From an uncultured beta proteobacterium (GTDB taxonomy: Bacteria; Pseudomonadota; Gammaproteobacteria; Burkholderiales; Burkholderiaceae_C): a DNA stretch of 64,000 nt. Position numbers and translations under genes: made by a program. A model generated the notes under the pieces. It did no database searches. It was not told the origin of the DNA and saw only the letters and a list, made by a program, of their open reading frames with translations. This document shows positions 1-9,127 of this stretch, piece after piece (position 1 is the stretch's first letter; each line of letters begins with the position of its first letter). Where the stretch lies: NCBI GenBank assembly GCA_903886275.1, contig CAISLN010000119.1, forward strand, positions 1 to 64,000, written 5' to 3'.

Positions 1-26
1 AACTCATGCACGGAGGCCGTGTATGA
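1..26 (+). CDS. ftsW: probable 3' end of ftsW (partial)
   Basis: Only the last codons are visible. Read in the frame that stops at TGA 24-26, the tail is LMHGGRV-stop. In the usual dcw order the gene before murG is ftsW, the lipid II flippase/glycosyltransferase of the divisome, and its stop usually overlaps the next start. Here the TGA overlaps an ATG at 23 as ATGA. The assignment rests on gene order and a basic, Gly-rich tail that resembles FtsW ends as I recall them. The upstream sequence would settle it. Confidence 0.45.
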
Positions 27-106
27 GTTGCCTGTTTCGCCAAAACAGGCACGGCGCGCCAGCGCTGCACGGCGCAGCCGTGCGCATGCACGGAGGCCGT
101 GTATGA
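23..106 (+). CDS. 27-codon mini-ORF in repeat unit 1
   Basis: The ORF starts at the ATG behind the first repeat-borne GGAGG (spacing 6) and ends at TGA 104-106, which overlaps the ATG of the next unit as ATGA. Because the unit is 80 bp, one less than a multiple of three, each mini-ORF necessarily ends one base past the next start. The peptide begins MSCLFRQNRHGAP and ends MHGGRV, repeating the presumed FtsW tail. No function for the peptide is evident. Its likely role, if translated, is to pass ribosomes from ftsW to murG. Confidence 0.35.
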   Translation: MSCLFRQNRHGAPALHGAAVRMHGGRV

Positions 107-186
107 GTTGCCTGTTTCGCCAAAACAGGCACGGCGCGCCAGCGCTGCACGGCGCAGCCGTGCGCATGCACGGAGGCCGTGTATGA
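103..186 (+). CDS. 27-codon mini-ORF in repeat unit 2
   Basis: Identical to the mini-ORF of unit 1. It starts at ATG 103 behind GGAGG and stops at TGA 184-186, overlapping the murG start at 183 as ATGA. The murG SD and ATG lie in a hairpin, so translation of this mini-ORF would open that hairpin and couple murG to upstream translation. Translation has not been shown. Protein-level evidence is absent and the call rests on SD, frame and overlap geometry. Confidence 0.35.
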   Translation: MSCLFRQNRHGAPALHGAAVRMHGGRV

Positions 187-1334
187 GTAAACCCTTGAAC
201 GCCGCAGGGCCGCCCCAAGGCGTGAGGGCCCCCTTGGGGGGCAGCGCAGTACACGCAGTGACAAGCGTGAGGGCCATACCCTGCGCATTGGTCATGGCCG
301 GCGGCACCGGCGGCCATATTTTTCCGGGGCTGGCCGTGGCCGAGGCCCTGCGCGCCAAGGGCTGGCGCGTGCACTGGCTGGGCGCACCCGAGAGCATGGA
401 AAGTCGGCTGGTGCCGGCGCGTGGTTTTGCGCTGGAGCTGGTGGACTTCTCCGGCGTGCGCGGCAAGGGCCTTGCCACGCTGGTGCTGTTGCCACTGCGC
501 CTGCTGCGCGCCTTCTGGCAAAGCCTGCAGGTGCTGCGCCGCGTCCAGCCCGATGTGCTGGTCGGCCTGGGTGGCTACATTACCTTCCCCGGCGCCATGA
601 TGGGCGTGCTGGTTGGCAAACCGCTGGTGTTGCACGAGCAAAACTCGGTGGCCGGCATGGCCAACAAGGTGCTGGCAACTGTGGCAGACCGCGTGTTCAC
701 CGCCTTCCCCAAGGTGTTTGCCAAGGGCGTTTGCGTGGGCAACCCGCTGCGTACCGAGTTTCTGCAGCAGGCCGAACCGGCGGCGCGTTTTGCCGGGCGC
801 ACCGGGCCCCTGCAGCTGTTGGTGGTGGGCGGTAGTCTGGGCGCGCGTGCCTTGAACACCCTGGTGCCCAAGGCGCTGGCGCTGATGCCGCAAAATCAAC
901 GTCCCATCGTGCTCCACCAAAGCGGCGAGAAGCAGATCGACGAATTGCGCGCCAACTACGCCGCCAGCGGCGTCACGGCCGAGCTCAGCCCCTTTATTAC
1001 CGACACGGCCGCCGCCTTTGCCGGCGCCGACCTGGTGTTGTGCCGCGCCGGTGCCAGTACCGTCACCGAACTGGCCGCCGTGGGCGCGGCTGCGGTGTTT
1101 GTGCCTTTCCCTTCTGCTGTGGACGACCACCAGACCCACAACGCCCGCTTCCTGGTGGACCAGGGTGCGGGCTGGCTGATGCCCCAAGGCGCGTTGACGC
1201 CTGAAGGCTTGGCCGCCTTCATCCAGAACACCGACCGCCATGCGTTGCTGCAACGCGCAGTGGCTTCCAAAAACATGCAGCAGCTGCGCGCCACCGATGC
1301 GGTGGTGGCCGCTTGCGAGGAACTTTGCAAATGA
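183..1334 (+). CDS. murG: UDP-GlcNAc:lipid I N-acetylglucosaminyltransferase MurG
   Basis: MurG adds GlcNAc from UDP-GlcNAc to lipid I on the inner face of the cytoplasmic membrane, giving lipid II. Family motifs are clear: [39 protein letters not shown] and the acceptor/donor loop [12 protein letters not shown]...[14 protein letters not shown]. The start at 183 has a perfect GGAGG at spacing 6 but gives 383 residues, about 28 more than the family norm. The extra N-terminus is encoded by the tail of an 80-bp tandem repeat plus a GC-rich repeat element, so GGTGGH lies near residue 38 instead of about 12. GTG at 258 or 267 or ATG at 294 would give a normal length but have no SD. It overlaps murC by 4 bp (ATGA). 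Confidence 0.93.
   Translation: MSKPLNAAGPPQGVRAPLGGSAVHAVTSVRAIPCALVMAGGTGGHIFPGLAVAEALRAKGWRVHWLGAPESMESRLVPARGFALELVDFSGVRGKGLATLVLLPLRLLRAFWQSLQVLRRVQPDVLVGLGGYITFPGAMMGVLVGKPLVLHEQNSVAGMANKVLATVADRVFTAFPKVFAKGVCVGNPLRTEFLQQAEPAARFAGRTGPLQLLVVGGSLGARALNTLVPKALALMPQNQRPIVLHQSGEKQIDELRANYAASGVTAELSPFITDTAAAFAGADLVLCRAGASTVTELAAVGAAAVFVPFPSAVDDHQTHNARFLVDQGAGWLMPQGALTPEGLAAFIQNTDRHALLQRAVASKNMQQLRATDAVVAACEELCK
207..275 (+). repeat. GC-rich palindromic repeat element inside the murG 5' end
   Basis: The stretch contains CCCCAAGG and CCCTTGGGG arms that can form a large hairpin, followed by a tail ending AAGCGTGAGGGCC. The first 19 bp, GGGCCGCCCCAAGGCGTGA (207-225), recur exactly at 5769-5787 between ftsA and ftsZ. 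I recall similar elements as abundant in Comamonadaceae genomes, usually between genes. Here it is read in frame as [10 protein letters not shown] within MurG. Confidence 0.7.
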
Positions 1335-2746
1335 AACACGCGATCAAACACATTCACTTCGTCGGTGTGGGCGGCTCCGGCATGTCCGGTATCGCCGAGG
1401 TGCTGAGCAATCTGGGCTACACCATTTCTGGCTCCGACCTGGCCGACAACGCCACCACCCAAAGGCTGGCAACGCTTGGCATCACCACCTATGTGGGCCA
1501 CAGCGCTGACAACGTCAAAGGAGCGGACGCGGTGGTCACCTCCACGGCCGTCAAGCAGGACAACCCCGAGGTAATACGCGCCCGCGAGATGCACATCCCC
1601 ATCGTGCCGCGCGCCCTGATGCTGGCCGAGCTGATGCGCCTCAAGCAGGGCATTGCGATTGCCGGCACCCACGGCAAGACCACCACCACCAGCCTGGTGG
1701 CCAGCGTGCTGGCACAGGCCGGTCTGGATCCCACCTTTGTGATTGGCGGGCGCCTCAACAGCGCCGGTGCCAATGCGCGCCTGGGGCAGGGCGACTACAT
1801 CGTGGTGGAAGCGGATGAATCGGACGCATCGTTTTTGAACCTGCTGCCGGTGATGGCGGTGGTGACCAATATCGATGCCGACCACATGGAAACCTATGGC
1901 CACGACTTCAATCATTTGAAGAAGGCCTTTGTCGATTTTCTGCACCGCATGCCCTTTTATGGCACGGCCATTCTGTGCACCGACGATGCGGCCGTGCGCG
2001 ACATCGTCAACGACGTCACCTGCCCCATCACCAGCTATGGCTTTAACGCAGAGGCCCAGGTGCGCGCCGTCAACGTGCGTGCGGTGGGCGCGCAAATGCA
2101 CTTCACCGTGCAGCGCCGCAACGGCGTGGTGCTGCCCGATATGGAGGTGGTGTTGAACCTGCCGGGCCTGCACAACGTGCTCAATGCCTTGTCGGCCATC
2201 GCCGTTGCGGTGGAACTCAATATCGAAGACGCGGCGGTGCAAAAGGCATTGGCCGAGTTCCGCGGTGTGGGCAGGCGCTTCCAGCAATACGGCGATTTGC
2301 CCCTGCCCCAGGGCGGCACGGTCACGGTGATTGACGACTATGGTCACCATCCGGTGGAGATGGCCGCCACCTTGTCGGCTGCGCGCGGCGCCTTCCCCGG
2401 TCGGCGCCTGGTGCTGGCCTTTCAGCCGCACCGTTTTAGTCGCACGCGCGACTGCTTTGACGACTTCGTCAAGGTCATCGCCCTGGCCGACTCGGTGTTG
2501 CTGGGCGAGGTTTATGCCGCTGGCGAGGCGCCCATCATCGCGGCGGATGGCCGTGCCCTGGCGCGTGCCCTGCGCATTGCCGGCAAGGTCGAGCCGATCT
2601 TCGTGGATGACATTTTGGCCATGCCGCAAGCGGCCATAGACAACGCCCGCGATGGCGATGTGCTGCTGTGCATGGGCGCTGGCTCGATAGGCGCGGTGCC
2701 CGGAAAAATTGCCGACATGCTCACAGTGAAAGGTGCAGGCGCATGA
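1331..2746 (+). CDS. murC: UDP-N-acetylmuramate--L-alanine ligase MurC
   Basis: MurC is a cytoplasmic Mur ligase that uses ATP to add L-Ala to UDP-MurNAc, the first amino acid of the stem peptide. Visible are the N-terminal nucleotide-binding [14 protein letters not shown], the ATPase P-loop [11 protein letters not shown], the central [11 protein letters not shown] and [11 protein letters not shown] motifs, and DDYGHHPVE in the C-terminal domain. It is 471 residues, normal for the family. ATG 1331 is chosen because it overlaps the murG stop (ATGA). The gene overlaps ddlB by the same 4-bp arrangement, so the cluster is read as one translationally coupled unit. Confidence 0.97.
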   Translation: MKHAIKHIHFVGVGGSGMSGIAEVLSNLGYTISGSDLADNATTQRLATLGITTYVGHSADNVKGADAVVTSTAVKQDNPEVIRAREMHIPIVPRALMLAELMRLKQGIAIAGTHGKTTTTSLVASVLAQAGLDPTFVIGGRLNSAGANARLGQGDYIVVEADESDASFLNLLPVMAVVTNIDADHMETYGHDFNHLKKAFVDFLHRMPFYGTAILCTDDAAVRDIVNDVTCPITSYGFNAEAQVRAVNVRAVGAQMHFTVQRRNGVVLPDMEVVLNLPGLHNVLNALSAIAVAVELNIEDAAVQKALAEFRGVGRRFQQYGDLPLPQGGTVTVIDDYGHHPVEMAATLSAARGAFPGRRLVLAFQPHRFSRTRDCFDDFVKVIALADSVLLGEVYAAGEAPIIAADGRALARALRIAGKVEPIFVDDILAMPQAAIDNARDGDVLLCMGAGSIGAVPGKIADMLTVKGAGA

Positions 2747-3696
2747 GCCAGCTCAAGTCAGAATTTGGAAAAGTCGCGGTCCTGATGGGCGGCGCCTCGG
2801 CCGAGCGCGAGGTCTCGCTGATGTCGGGCAACGGCGTGCTGAAGGCCTTGCTGTCCAAGGGCGTGGATGCCCATGCCTTTGATCCGTCCGAGCGCCCACT
2901 CGATGACCTCAAGCGCGAGGGCTTTGCGCGCTGCTTTATCGCCCTGCATGGCCGCTTTGGTGAAGACGGCACGGTGCAGGGTGCGCTCGAATTGCTGGGC
3001 ATTCCCTACACCGGCTCCGGCGTCATGGCCTCCGCCATTTCGATGGACAAGGTCATGACCAAGCGCATCTGGCGCTTTGAAGGTCTGTCCACCCCGGCCT
3101 GGGCGCAGGTCAGCAGCGCCGCACAGACCCACGCCGCCTTTGCCGAGCTGGGCGCGCCCATGATCGTCAAGCCAGCGCGCGAGGGCTCCTCCATCGGCTT
3201 CACCAAGGTCTTGAGCGCAGACCAGTGCACGCCAGCCTACGCATTGGCGGCGCAGCACGATGTGGAAGTGCTGTGCGAGCAGTTTATTGCCGGCGATGAG
3301 GTCACCTGCCCGGTGCTGGGGCCTGCCGACGCGCCACAGGCCTTGCCGCTGATCCGCATCGTCGCACCCGACGGCAACTACGATTACCAAAACAAATACT
3401 TCACCGACGTCACCCAGTACCTGGTGCCGGCTGGCCTGCCCGCCGGTGAGGAAGAGGCGATTGCAGAGCTGGTGTGCCGCGCCTACCAGGTGCTGCGCTG
3501 CCGCGGCTGGGCCCGTGCCGATGTGATGATTGATGCCACTACCCGCAAGCCCTATCTGCTGGAGATCAACACCTCGCCCGGCATGACCGGACACTCCCTG
3601 GTGCCCATGTCGGCCAAGGCCGCCGGCATCAGTTACGAAGACCTGTGCGTGCAACTGCTGCAAAGCGCCACGCTAGATGCGAAGGCCATGCCATGA
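2743..3696 (+). CDS. ddlB: D-alanine--D-alanine ligase
   Basis: This ATP-grasp enzyme makes D-Ala-D-Ala for the end of the stem peptide. Visible are the N-terminal [16 protein letters not shown] loop, [26 protein letters not shown], the ATP-binding [12 protein letters not shown], and the metal-binding C-terminus [17 protein letters not shown]. It is 317 residues, typical for DdlB. The start overlaps the murC stop by ATGA, and its own stop overlaps ftsQ the same way. Confidence 0.96.
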   Translation: MSQLKSEFGKVAVLMGGASAEREVSLMSGNGVLKALLSKGVDAHAFDPSERPLDDLKREGFARCFIALHGRFGEDGTVQGALELLGIPYTGSGVMASAISMDKVMTKRIWRFEGLSTPAWAQVSSAAQTHAAFAELGAPMIVKPAREGSSIGFTKVLSADQCTPAYALAAQHDVEVLCEQFIAGDEVTCPVLGPADAPQALPLIRIVAPDGNYDYQNKYFTDVTQYLVPAGLPAGEEEAIAELVCRAYQVLRCRGWARADVMIDATTRKPYLLEINTSPGMTGHSLVPMSAKAAGISYEDLCVQLLQSATLDAKAMP

Positions 3697-4487
3697 AATC
3701 TGGACTGGCCACGCCCATGGACATCAAACTCATGAACCTCACGGTTGCCGTGCTGGTGCTGGTGTTTGTCGTCCTATGCGCCGTGGCCGGTGTGCGCGGT
3801 TTTTCGCGCGCCCATGCCTTCGATATCCAGGGCATCACGGTCAGCGGAGATACCCGCCACAACAACAGCCTGACCCTGCGCGCCAATGTGGCGCCGCACA
3901 TTGCGGGCACTTTCTTTACCGTCGATTTGGACAGCGCGCGTACCGCTTTCGAGGCTGCACCCTGGGTGCGCCGCGCGGTGGTGCGCCGCGAATTTCCGAA
4001 CCGCCTGCGCGTCAGCCTGCAGGAGCATGAGCCGGTGGCGCTGTGGGCCAGTGAGGGCGCGCAGGGCGATGCCCGTTTGGTCAATAGCTTTGGTGAGGTG
4101 TTCGAGGCCAATCTGGGCGAGGTCGATCAGGAAAGCCTGCCCATGCTCAGCGGCCCCGAAGGCCAGAGCCCGGAGTTGCTGGCCATGTACCGCGCGATAG
4201 CACCTCTGTTCGATGCCATGGATATGCCGGTGGAAGAGCTGGCGCTGTCGGGCCGAGGCAGCTGGAGTGTGCGCCTGGATGCGGGCTCCGAGATCGAGTT
4301 GGGGCGTGGCAGTCCGGACGAGGTGACGCCGCGCGTGCAGCGTTTCCTGACGACGCTGCGCCAAGTGGTATCGCGCTACGGGCGTGCCAGCAATGCAATT
4401 GAATCGGCCGATTTGCGGCACGAAAACGGATATGCCATTCGTCTGCGCGGTGTCAGCACCGGGCAGACGGATGGTGCGAAAAAATAA
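3693..4487 (+). CDS. ftsQ: cell division protein FtsQ
   Basis: A bitopic divisome protein that links the early and late division proteins (FtsB/FtsL partners in E. coli). A short cytoplasmic N-terminus is followed by one hydrophobic segment near residues 14-35. A periplasmic POTRA domain follows ([16 protein letters not shown]...[27 protein letters not shown]), then the FtsQ domain. It is 264 residues. ATG 3693 overlaps the ddlB stop. A 19-nt gap separates it from ftsA. Confidence 0.93.
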   Translation: MKSGLATPMDIKLMNLTVAVLVLVFVVLCAVAGVRGFSRAHAFDIQGITVSGDTRHNNSLTLRANVAPHIAGTFFTVDLDSARTAFEAAPWVRRAVVRREFPNRLRVSLQEHEPVALWASEGAQGDARLVNSFGEVFEANLGEVDQESLPMLSGPEGQSPELLAMYRAIAPLFDAMDMPVEELALSGRGSWSVRLDAGSEIELGRGSPDEVTPRVQRFLTTLRQVVSRYGRASNAIESADLRHENGYAIRLRGVSTGQTDGAKK

Positions 4488-4506
4488 TGCAAACACAGGT
4501 GAACTG

Positions 4507-5733
4507 ATGGCTAAAGAATACAAGGACCTGATCGTCGGGCTGGACATAGGCACCGCCAAGATCATGGTGGTGGTGGCCGAGGTGATGCCGGGCGGCGAAC
4601 TCAAACTGGCCGGTCTGGGTGTCGCGCCCAGCAACGGCCTCAAGCGCGGTGTGGTGGTCAATATCGACGCCACCGTGCAGAGCATCCAAGTCGCGCTCAA
4701 AGAGGCTGAGCTGATGGCAGACTGCAAGATCACCCGCGTCTACACCGGCATTACCGGAAGCCATATCCGCGGCATCAATAGCAGCGGCATGGTGGCAGTC
4801 AAAGACCGGGAAGTGACGCAGGCCGATGTGGCGCGCGTGGTGGAGACGGCCAAGGCCATCAACATCTCGACCGACCAGCGCTTGCTGCTGGTGGAGCCGC
4901 AGGAGTTCATCATCGACGGCCAGGACGTACGTGAGCCCATAGGCATGAGCGGCATCCGCCTAGAGGCCAAGGTGCATATCGTCACCGGTGCCCAGACCGC
5001 TGCCGAGAACATCATCAAGTGCGTGCGCCGTTGCGGCCTGGAGGTGGAGCAGCTCATGCTCAATCCGCTGGCCAGCAGCCTGTCCGTCTTGACCGCCGAC
5101 GAACGCGAACTTGGTGTTGCCATGGTCGATATTGGTGCTGGCACGACCGACGTGGCCATCTTCACCAATGGCGCCATCCGCTACACCGCAGTGATCCCGA
5201 TTGCCGGTGACCTGATCACCAGCGACATCGCCATGGCCCTGCGCACGCCGACCAAGGACGCCGAAGACATCAAGGTGGAGTCGGGACATGCCAAGCAGTT
5301 GCTGGCCTCTGAGACCCAGGTGGAGGTGCCCGGCCTGGGCGACCGCGGCCCGCGCATGCTGAGCCGCCAGTCGCTGGCCGGTGTGATCGAGCCACGCATC
5401 GAAGAAATATTCTCGCTGGTCAACCACGTGATGCGTGAGTCTGGCTTTGAAGAGGTGCTGTCTAGCGGCATTGTGCTGACCGGTGGCAGCTGCGTCATGC
5501 CCGGCATGGTGGAGTTGGCCGAAGATATTTTCCTCAAGCCCGTGCGCCGTGGTACTCCGCAGTACCGCGGTGCGCTGTCCGACATGGTGGCCCATCCACG
5601 CGCTGCCACGGTCATGGGTCTGCTCGAAGAAGCCCGTTTGGGCCGCATGCGCGGCTACAAGGTGGCGCAAAAACAAGGGTCCGTGAAGACCGCGTTTGGC
5701 GGTCTCAAGGACTGGTTTGTTGGGAACTTTTGA
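4507..5733 (+). CDS. ftsA: cell division protein FtsA
   Basis: An actin-fold ATPase that tethers FtsZ filaments to the membrane and recruits later division proteins. Actin-family phosphate loops are visible as GLDIGTAKIMVVVAE near the N-terminus, MVDIGAGTTDVAIF near residue 205 and VLTGGSCVMPGM near 325. The C-terminus ends in a basic/aromatic amphipathic stretch (FGGLKDWFVGNF), the membrane-targeting helix. It is 408 residues. ATG 4507 is preferred over upstream in-frame codons because MAKEYKDLIVGLDIG matches family starts and GGTG lies just upstream. Confidence 0.96.
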   Translation: MAKEYKDLIVGLDIGTAKIMVVVAEVMPGGELKLAGLGVAPSNGLKRGVVVNIDATVQSIQVALKEAELMADCKITRVYTGITGSHIRGINSSGMVAVKDREVTQADVARVVETAKAINISTDQRLLLVEPQEFIIDGQDVREPIGMSGIRLEAKVHIVTGAQTAAENIIKCVRRCGLEVEQLMLNPLASSLSVLTADERELGVAMVDIGAGTTDVAIFTNGAIRYTAVIPIAGDLITSDIAMALRTPTKDAEDIKVESGHAKQLLASETQVEVPGLGDRGPRMLSRQSLAGVIEPRIEEIFSLVNHVMRESGFEEVLSSGIVLTGGSCVMPGMVELAEDIFLKPVRRGTPQYRGALSDMVAHPRAATVMGLLEEARLGRMRGYKVAQKQGSVKTAFGGLKDWFVGNF

Positions 5734-5768
5734 CCATGCACAAGCGCAACATTCGCATGAGCGCAGCC

Positions 5769-5787
5769 GGGCCGCCCCAAGGCGTGA
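5769..5787 (+). repeat. truncated copy of the murG-internal repeat element
   Basis: Nineteen bp are identical to 207-225 in murG. The complementary CCCTTGGGG arm is missing, so this copy cannot form the large hairpin. It lies 36 bp after the ftsA stop in a 226-bp ftsA-ftsZ spacer. The rest of that spacer (5788-5959) is AT-richer toward ftsZ, and I could not assign a convincing -35/-10 pair in it. Confidence 0.65.
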
Positions 5788-5959
5788 AGGTCAGTGGCTG
5801 TGCAATCTGCGAAGTGGCAATTGTCAGGGTACCATCCAGCCGTCCGCATTGGAGATGGCGATGTATAGGACCTCCTTCGTGAGCTAGTCAGGGAATGGCA
5901 ACTACAAGAAAAACAACAACAGCATTGATTCACGTAATTTGAAATTTAGGAGTAGCAAA

Positions 5960-7198
5960 ATGACCATCGAAATGATTGAAGAAGAGGGTTTCAACCAAGG
6001 CACCCAAATCAAGGTGATTGGCGTTGGTGGTGGCGGTGGCAATGCGGTTGAGCACATGATCCGCTCTGCTGTGGGTGGTGTGGAGTTCATCTGCGCCAAC
6101 ACCGACGCACAGGCGCTTTCGCGCAGCAGCGCGCACAAGACCATACAGTTAGGCGCATCTGGCCTGGGCGCCGGCAGCAAACCCGACAAGGGCCGTGAAG
6201 CTGCAGAGGCTGCAGAAGCCGACATCCGCGACGCCATCCAGGGCGCGCACATGCTTTTCATCACGGCGGGAATGGGTGGGGGCACCGGTACCGGTGCGGC
6301 TCCCATCATCGCCAAAGTGGCCAAGGAAATGGGCATTCTGACCGTGGGCGTGGTCACCAAGCCGTTCGACTTTGAAGGTGGCAGGCGCATGGGCAATGCC
6401 GACGCAGGATTGGCCGAGCTCGAAGCCAATGTCGATTCGCTGATCGTGGTGTTGAACGAAAAGCTGCTCGAAGTGCTGGGTGACGACATCAGCCAGGAAG
6501 ATGCCTTTGCGCAGGCCAACGACGTGCTGAAAAACGCCGTTGGTGGCATTGCCGAAATCATCAACGTGCCTGGCGACATCAACGCCGACTTTGAAGACGT
6601 GCGCACGGTCATGGGTGAGCCCGGCAAGGCCATGATGGGCACTGCCATGGCCAAGGGCCCGGACCGCGCCCGCATTGCATCCGAGCAGGCGGTTGCCTGC
6701 CCGCTGCTCGAAGGCATTGACCTGTCCGGCGCCAAGGGCGTGCTGGTGCTGATCTCGGCTGCCAAGGGGTCGCTCAAGCTCAAGGAATCCAAGATGGCCA
6801 TGGAAACCATCCGTGCCTATGCCTCGCCCGATGCGCATGTGATCTACGGCACTGCCAATGACGACAGCCTGGGCGAAGACATCCGCGTCACCGTGATTGC
6901 CACCGGCCTGTCGCGCAACGCCCAGCGGGTGCGCCCACCCATCCAGGTGGTGCAGACCCATTTGCGCACCGGTACCGACAACGTGCCGTACGCCTCACCC
7001 ACACTCAGCCATGCGGCGAACGTGCAGGGTGCGGCCACGCCCGCAACCGCAAACAGCCAGCCCGATTACGGCAGCATGGAAAAGCCCAGCGTCTGGCGCA
7101 CCAACCGCACCCAAGCGGCGGCGCGTGTGGATGCACTGTCGAGTGGCGGCATGGACGACTACGAGATCCCGGCCTTCCTGCGCAAGCAAGCCGATTAA
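5960..7198 (+). CDS. ftsZ: cell division GTPase FtsZ
   Basis: The tubulin homologue that forms the Z ring. Visible are IKVIGVGGGGGNAV, CANTDAQAL, the tubulin signature GMGGGTGTGAAP, and the T7 synergy region NADFEDV. The conserved C-terminal peptide DDYEIPAFLRKQAD, which binds FtsA and other partners, follows a roughly 60-residue variable linker. It is 412 residues. ATG 5960 has TTTAGGAG nine nt upstream. Past the stop, a GGCACAC...GTGTGCC inverted repeat (7223-7255) without a T-run may stabilise the mRNA end. Confidence 0.98.
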   Translation: MTIEMIEEEGFNQGTQIKVIGVGGGGGNAVEHMIRSAVGGVEFICANTDAQALSRSSAHKTIQLGASGLGAGSKPDKGREAAEAAEADIRDAIQGAHMLFITAGMGGGTGTGAAPIIAKVAKEMGILTVGVVTKPFDFEGGRRMGNADAGLAELEANVDSLIVVLNEKLLEVLGDDISQEDAFAQANDVLKNAVGGIAEIINVPGDINADFEDVRTVMGEPGKAMMGTAMAKGPDRARIASEQAVACPLLEGIDLSGAKGVLVLISAAKGSLKLKESKMAMETIRAYASPDAHVIYGTANDDSLGEDIRVTVIATGLSRNAQRVRPPIQVVQTHLRTGTDNVPYASPTLSHAANVQGAATPATANSQPDYGSMEKPSVWRTNRTQAAARVDALSSGGMDDYEIPAFLRKQAD

Positions 7199-7280
7199 AC
7201 GACCACACCGGCTGGCCGAAGCGGCACACCCCAGGCGAAATGCCCGGCGTGTGCCCGTTGGCAGTTTGGGCCCTGTCACC

Positions 7281-8135
7281 ATGTCTGTCGTACCACTGGA
7301 TAAGCACCTGCTGGACTTTCGTCCCAGACCGGCTGTGGGCGGGGTGCGCCGTTTCGTGATGGAGTTCTGGTATTTCGGCATTAAGAATGCCCGCGCATGC
7401 CTGTTCGTTGCCTTGTTCTTTGGTGCCGTGTTTTCGGTTCCAAGGGCCGGCCTGTGGGGACTTCCGCGCTATGACGTGCTACTCGCGGTGGCGCTGCTGA
7501 TTCAATGGGGAATGGTTCGCGCCGGGCTGGAAACCCTCGACGAGTTCAAGGCGATATGCCTGTTCCATGTGGTGGGCTTTGCCCTGGAGGTTTTCAAGAC
7601 GTCCTCCAGCATTCAGTCCTGGTCCTATCCTGATTTCGCATACACCAAGGTCTGGGGCGTTCCGCTGTTCTCCGGCTTCATGTACGCGGCCGTGGGTAGC
7701 TACATCATCCAGGCCTGGCGCTTGTTTGATTTGCGCATCCGGCACCATCCGCCTTACTGGATGGCAACGCTCATTGCCACGGCCATCTACCTCAATTTTT
7801 TCACGCACCACTATATTGGCGATCTGCGTTGGTACCTTGCAGCCTGCGCCATGGGTCTGTATGCCAGAACCATGGTGCACTTCAAACCGCGGGACCGGGA
7901 GCGGTGCATGCCCTTGCTGAGTTCGTTTGTGCTGATTGGTTTCTTCATTTGGTTGGCGGAGAACATCAGTACCTTCTTCGGCATTTGGCGGTACCCCAAC
8001 CAGCTCGGTGCCTGGTCTACGGTGCACTGGGGGAAATGGAGTTCGTGGTCCATGCTGGTGGTGATGACCTTCACCATCATTGCCAACCTGAAGCACATCA
8101 AGGCCACCATCCATGTTCCTCCTCAAAATGGCTAA
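7281..8135 (+). CDS. DUF817-type integral membrane protein
   Basis: A 284-residue polytopic protein with about seven to eight hydrophobic segments. The sequence FKTSSSIQSWSYPDFAYTK followed by VPLFSGFMYAAVGSYI is what I recognise as the DUF817 signature; no function is established for that family. An in-frame ORF runs back into ftsZ, but ATG 7281 is the first plausible start after the ftsZ stop and begins a coherent protein. The SD is poor. The gene sits between ftsZ and lpxC, which are usually neighbours in the dcw cluster, so this is probably an insertion of a foreign neighbour. Confidence 0.82.
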   Translation: MSVVPLDKHLLDFRPRPAVGGVRRFVMEFWYFGIKNARACLFVALFFGAVFSVPRAGLWGLPRYDVLLAVALLIQWGMVRAGLETLDEFKAICLFHVVGFALEVFKTSSSIQSWSYPDFAYTKVWGVPLFSGFMYAAVGSYIIQAWRLFDLRIRHHPPYWMATLIATAIYLNFFTHHYIGDLRWYLAACAMGLYARTMVHFKPRDRERCMPLLSSFVLIGFFIWLAENISTFFGIWRYPNQLGAWSTVHWGKWSSWSMLVVMTFTIIANLKHIKATIHVPPQNG

Positions 8136-8179
8136 TCCGGTTTGCTACCGTTCAAGACATCACGCCTGCATCGGCCAAG

Positions 8180-8185
8180 TAAAAT
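8180..8185 (+). promoter_or_regulatory. -10-like hexamer just upstream of lpxC
   Basis: TAAAAT ends six nt before the GTG start of lpxC, and no SD is present. With normal -10 to +1 spacing the transcript would begin at the start codon. AAGACA 20 nt upstream is only a weak -35. Confidence 0.5.
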
Positions 8186-8191
8186 CAGTCC

Positions 8192-9115
8192 GTGCTCAAA
8201 CAACGAACCCTTAAATCTCTAACCCATGCCGTCGGTGTGGGGCTGCACAGCGGTCAGCGCGTGGAAATCACGCTGCGCCCGGCAGCGCCCGACACCGGCA
8301 TTGTGTTTAGGCGCATCGATCTGCCGCAGGTGGTGGACATTGCGGTGTCGGCCCAAGCCGTAACCGATACGCGCATGGCCTCCACCCTGTCCAAGGGGGA
8401 CGCCAAGGTGTTGACGGTGGAGCACCTGATGTCGGCCTGCGCCGGTCTGGGCGTAGACAACCTGTTTGTGGACATCACGGCCGAGGAGATTCCGATTCTG
8501 GATGGCTCGGCCGCCTCCTTTGTGTTCCTGCTGCAAAGCGCGGGCATCGAGTTGCAGAACGCGCCGCGCCGCTTTATCCGGGTGACCCATCCGGTGGAAG
8601 TGCGCCAAGGCAGTGGCACCACCGAAAAGTGGGCGCGCCTGGAGCCCTTTCACGGCTACAAGCTGAGCTTCGAGATTGACTTCAACCACCCGGCAGTGGA
8701 CTCCACCGGACAGCGCGTGGAATTTGACATGAGCACCGGCTCTTATTCGCGCGACATCGCGCGGGCCCGTACCTTTGGCTTTACCAAGGATGTGGAGATG
8801 ATGCGCGCCAATGGCCTGGCCCTAGGCGGCGGTCTGGACAACGCCATCGTCATGGACGATTACAAGGTCTTGAACGCCGGCGGCCTGCGCTATGACGATG
8901 AATTCGTCAAACACAAAATCCTCGACGCCATGGGCGACCTGTACCTGGTGGGCAAGCCGCTGTTGGCCAGTTACTCGGCCTTTCGCTCCGGCCACGCCAT
9001 GAACAACTTGCTGCTGCGCGAGTTGTTGGCCCACCCCGAATGCTGGGAAGTGGTGACCTTCGAGGATGTCAAAAAAGCGCCCGTCGGTTTTGCCCAACCG
9101 GCGCGCGCCTGGTAG
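8192..9115 (+). CDS. lpxC: UDP-3-O-acyl-N-acetylglucosamine deacetylase LpxC
   Basis: The zinc deacetylase that commits UDP-3-O-acyl-GlcNAc to lipid A synthesis. Zinc and catalytic motifs are visible: [15 protein letters not shown] (His), and [14 protein letters not shown] (His and Asp). The N-terminus [19 protein letters not shown] is typical. It is 307 residues. The start is GTG 8192 with no SD; TAAAAT lies six nt upstream, which points to a leaderless or near-leaderless mRNA. Confidence 0.96.
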   Translation: MLKQRTLKSLTHAVGVGLHSGQRVEITLRPAAPDTGIVFRRIDLPQVVDIAVSAQAVTDTRMASTLSKGDAKVLTVEHLMSACAGLGVDNLFVDITAEEIPILDGSAASFVFLLQSAGIELQNAPRRFIRVTHPVEVRQGSGTTEKWARLEPFHGYKLSFEIDFNHPAVDSTGQRVEFDMSTGSYSRDIARARTFGFTKDVEMMRANGLALGGGLDNAIVMDDYKVLNAGGLRYDDEFVKHKILDAMGDLYLVGKPLLASYSAFRSGHAMNNLLLRELLAHPECWEVVTFEDVKKAPVGFAQPARAW

Positions 9116-9127
9116 GAGAAACAAACC

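Larger units (their letters stand above)
6..188 (+). repeat. 80-bp tandem repeat at the ftsW-murG junction
   Basis: Two full identical 80-bp units (6-85, 86-165) are followed by 23 bp of a third (166-188) that runs into murG. Each unit begins with the ftsW tail and carries GGAGG six nt before an ATG. The SD and ATG fold into a hairpin (9-bp stem with one G-T pair, AGG loop). A second hairpin (CCTGTTT...AAACAGG) and a GCACGGC/GCCGTGC inverted repeat also lie in each unit. The first unit is preceded by AACTC, which extends the hairpin to 13 bp, so the array starts inside the window. Confidence 0.9.

Noticed and set aside
956-2629. 557-residue minus-strand ORF opposite murG/murC
   Set aside because: It lies entirely antisense to verified genes, is His/Gly/Gln-rich and has no family motif. 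It is a shadow caused by GC-rich codon third positions.
7223-7255. ftsZ rho-independent terminator
   Set aside because: The GGCACAC/GTGTGCC inverted repeat lacks a T-run, so it is noted only as a possible mRNA-end structure.
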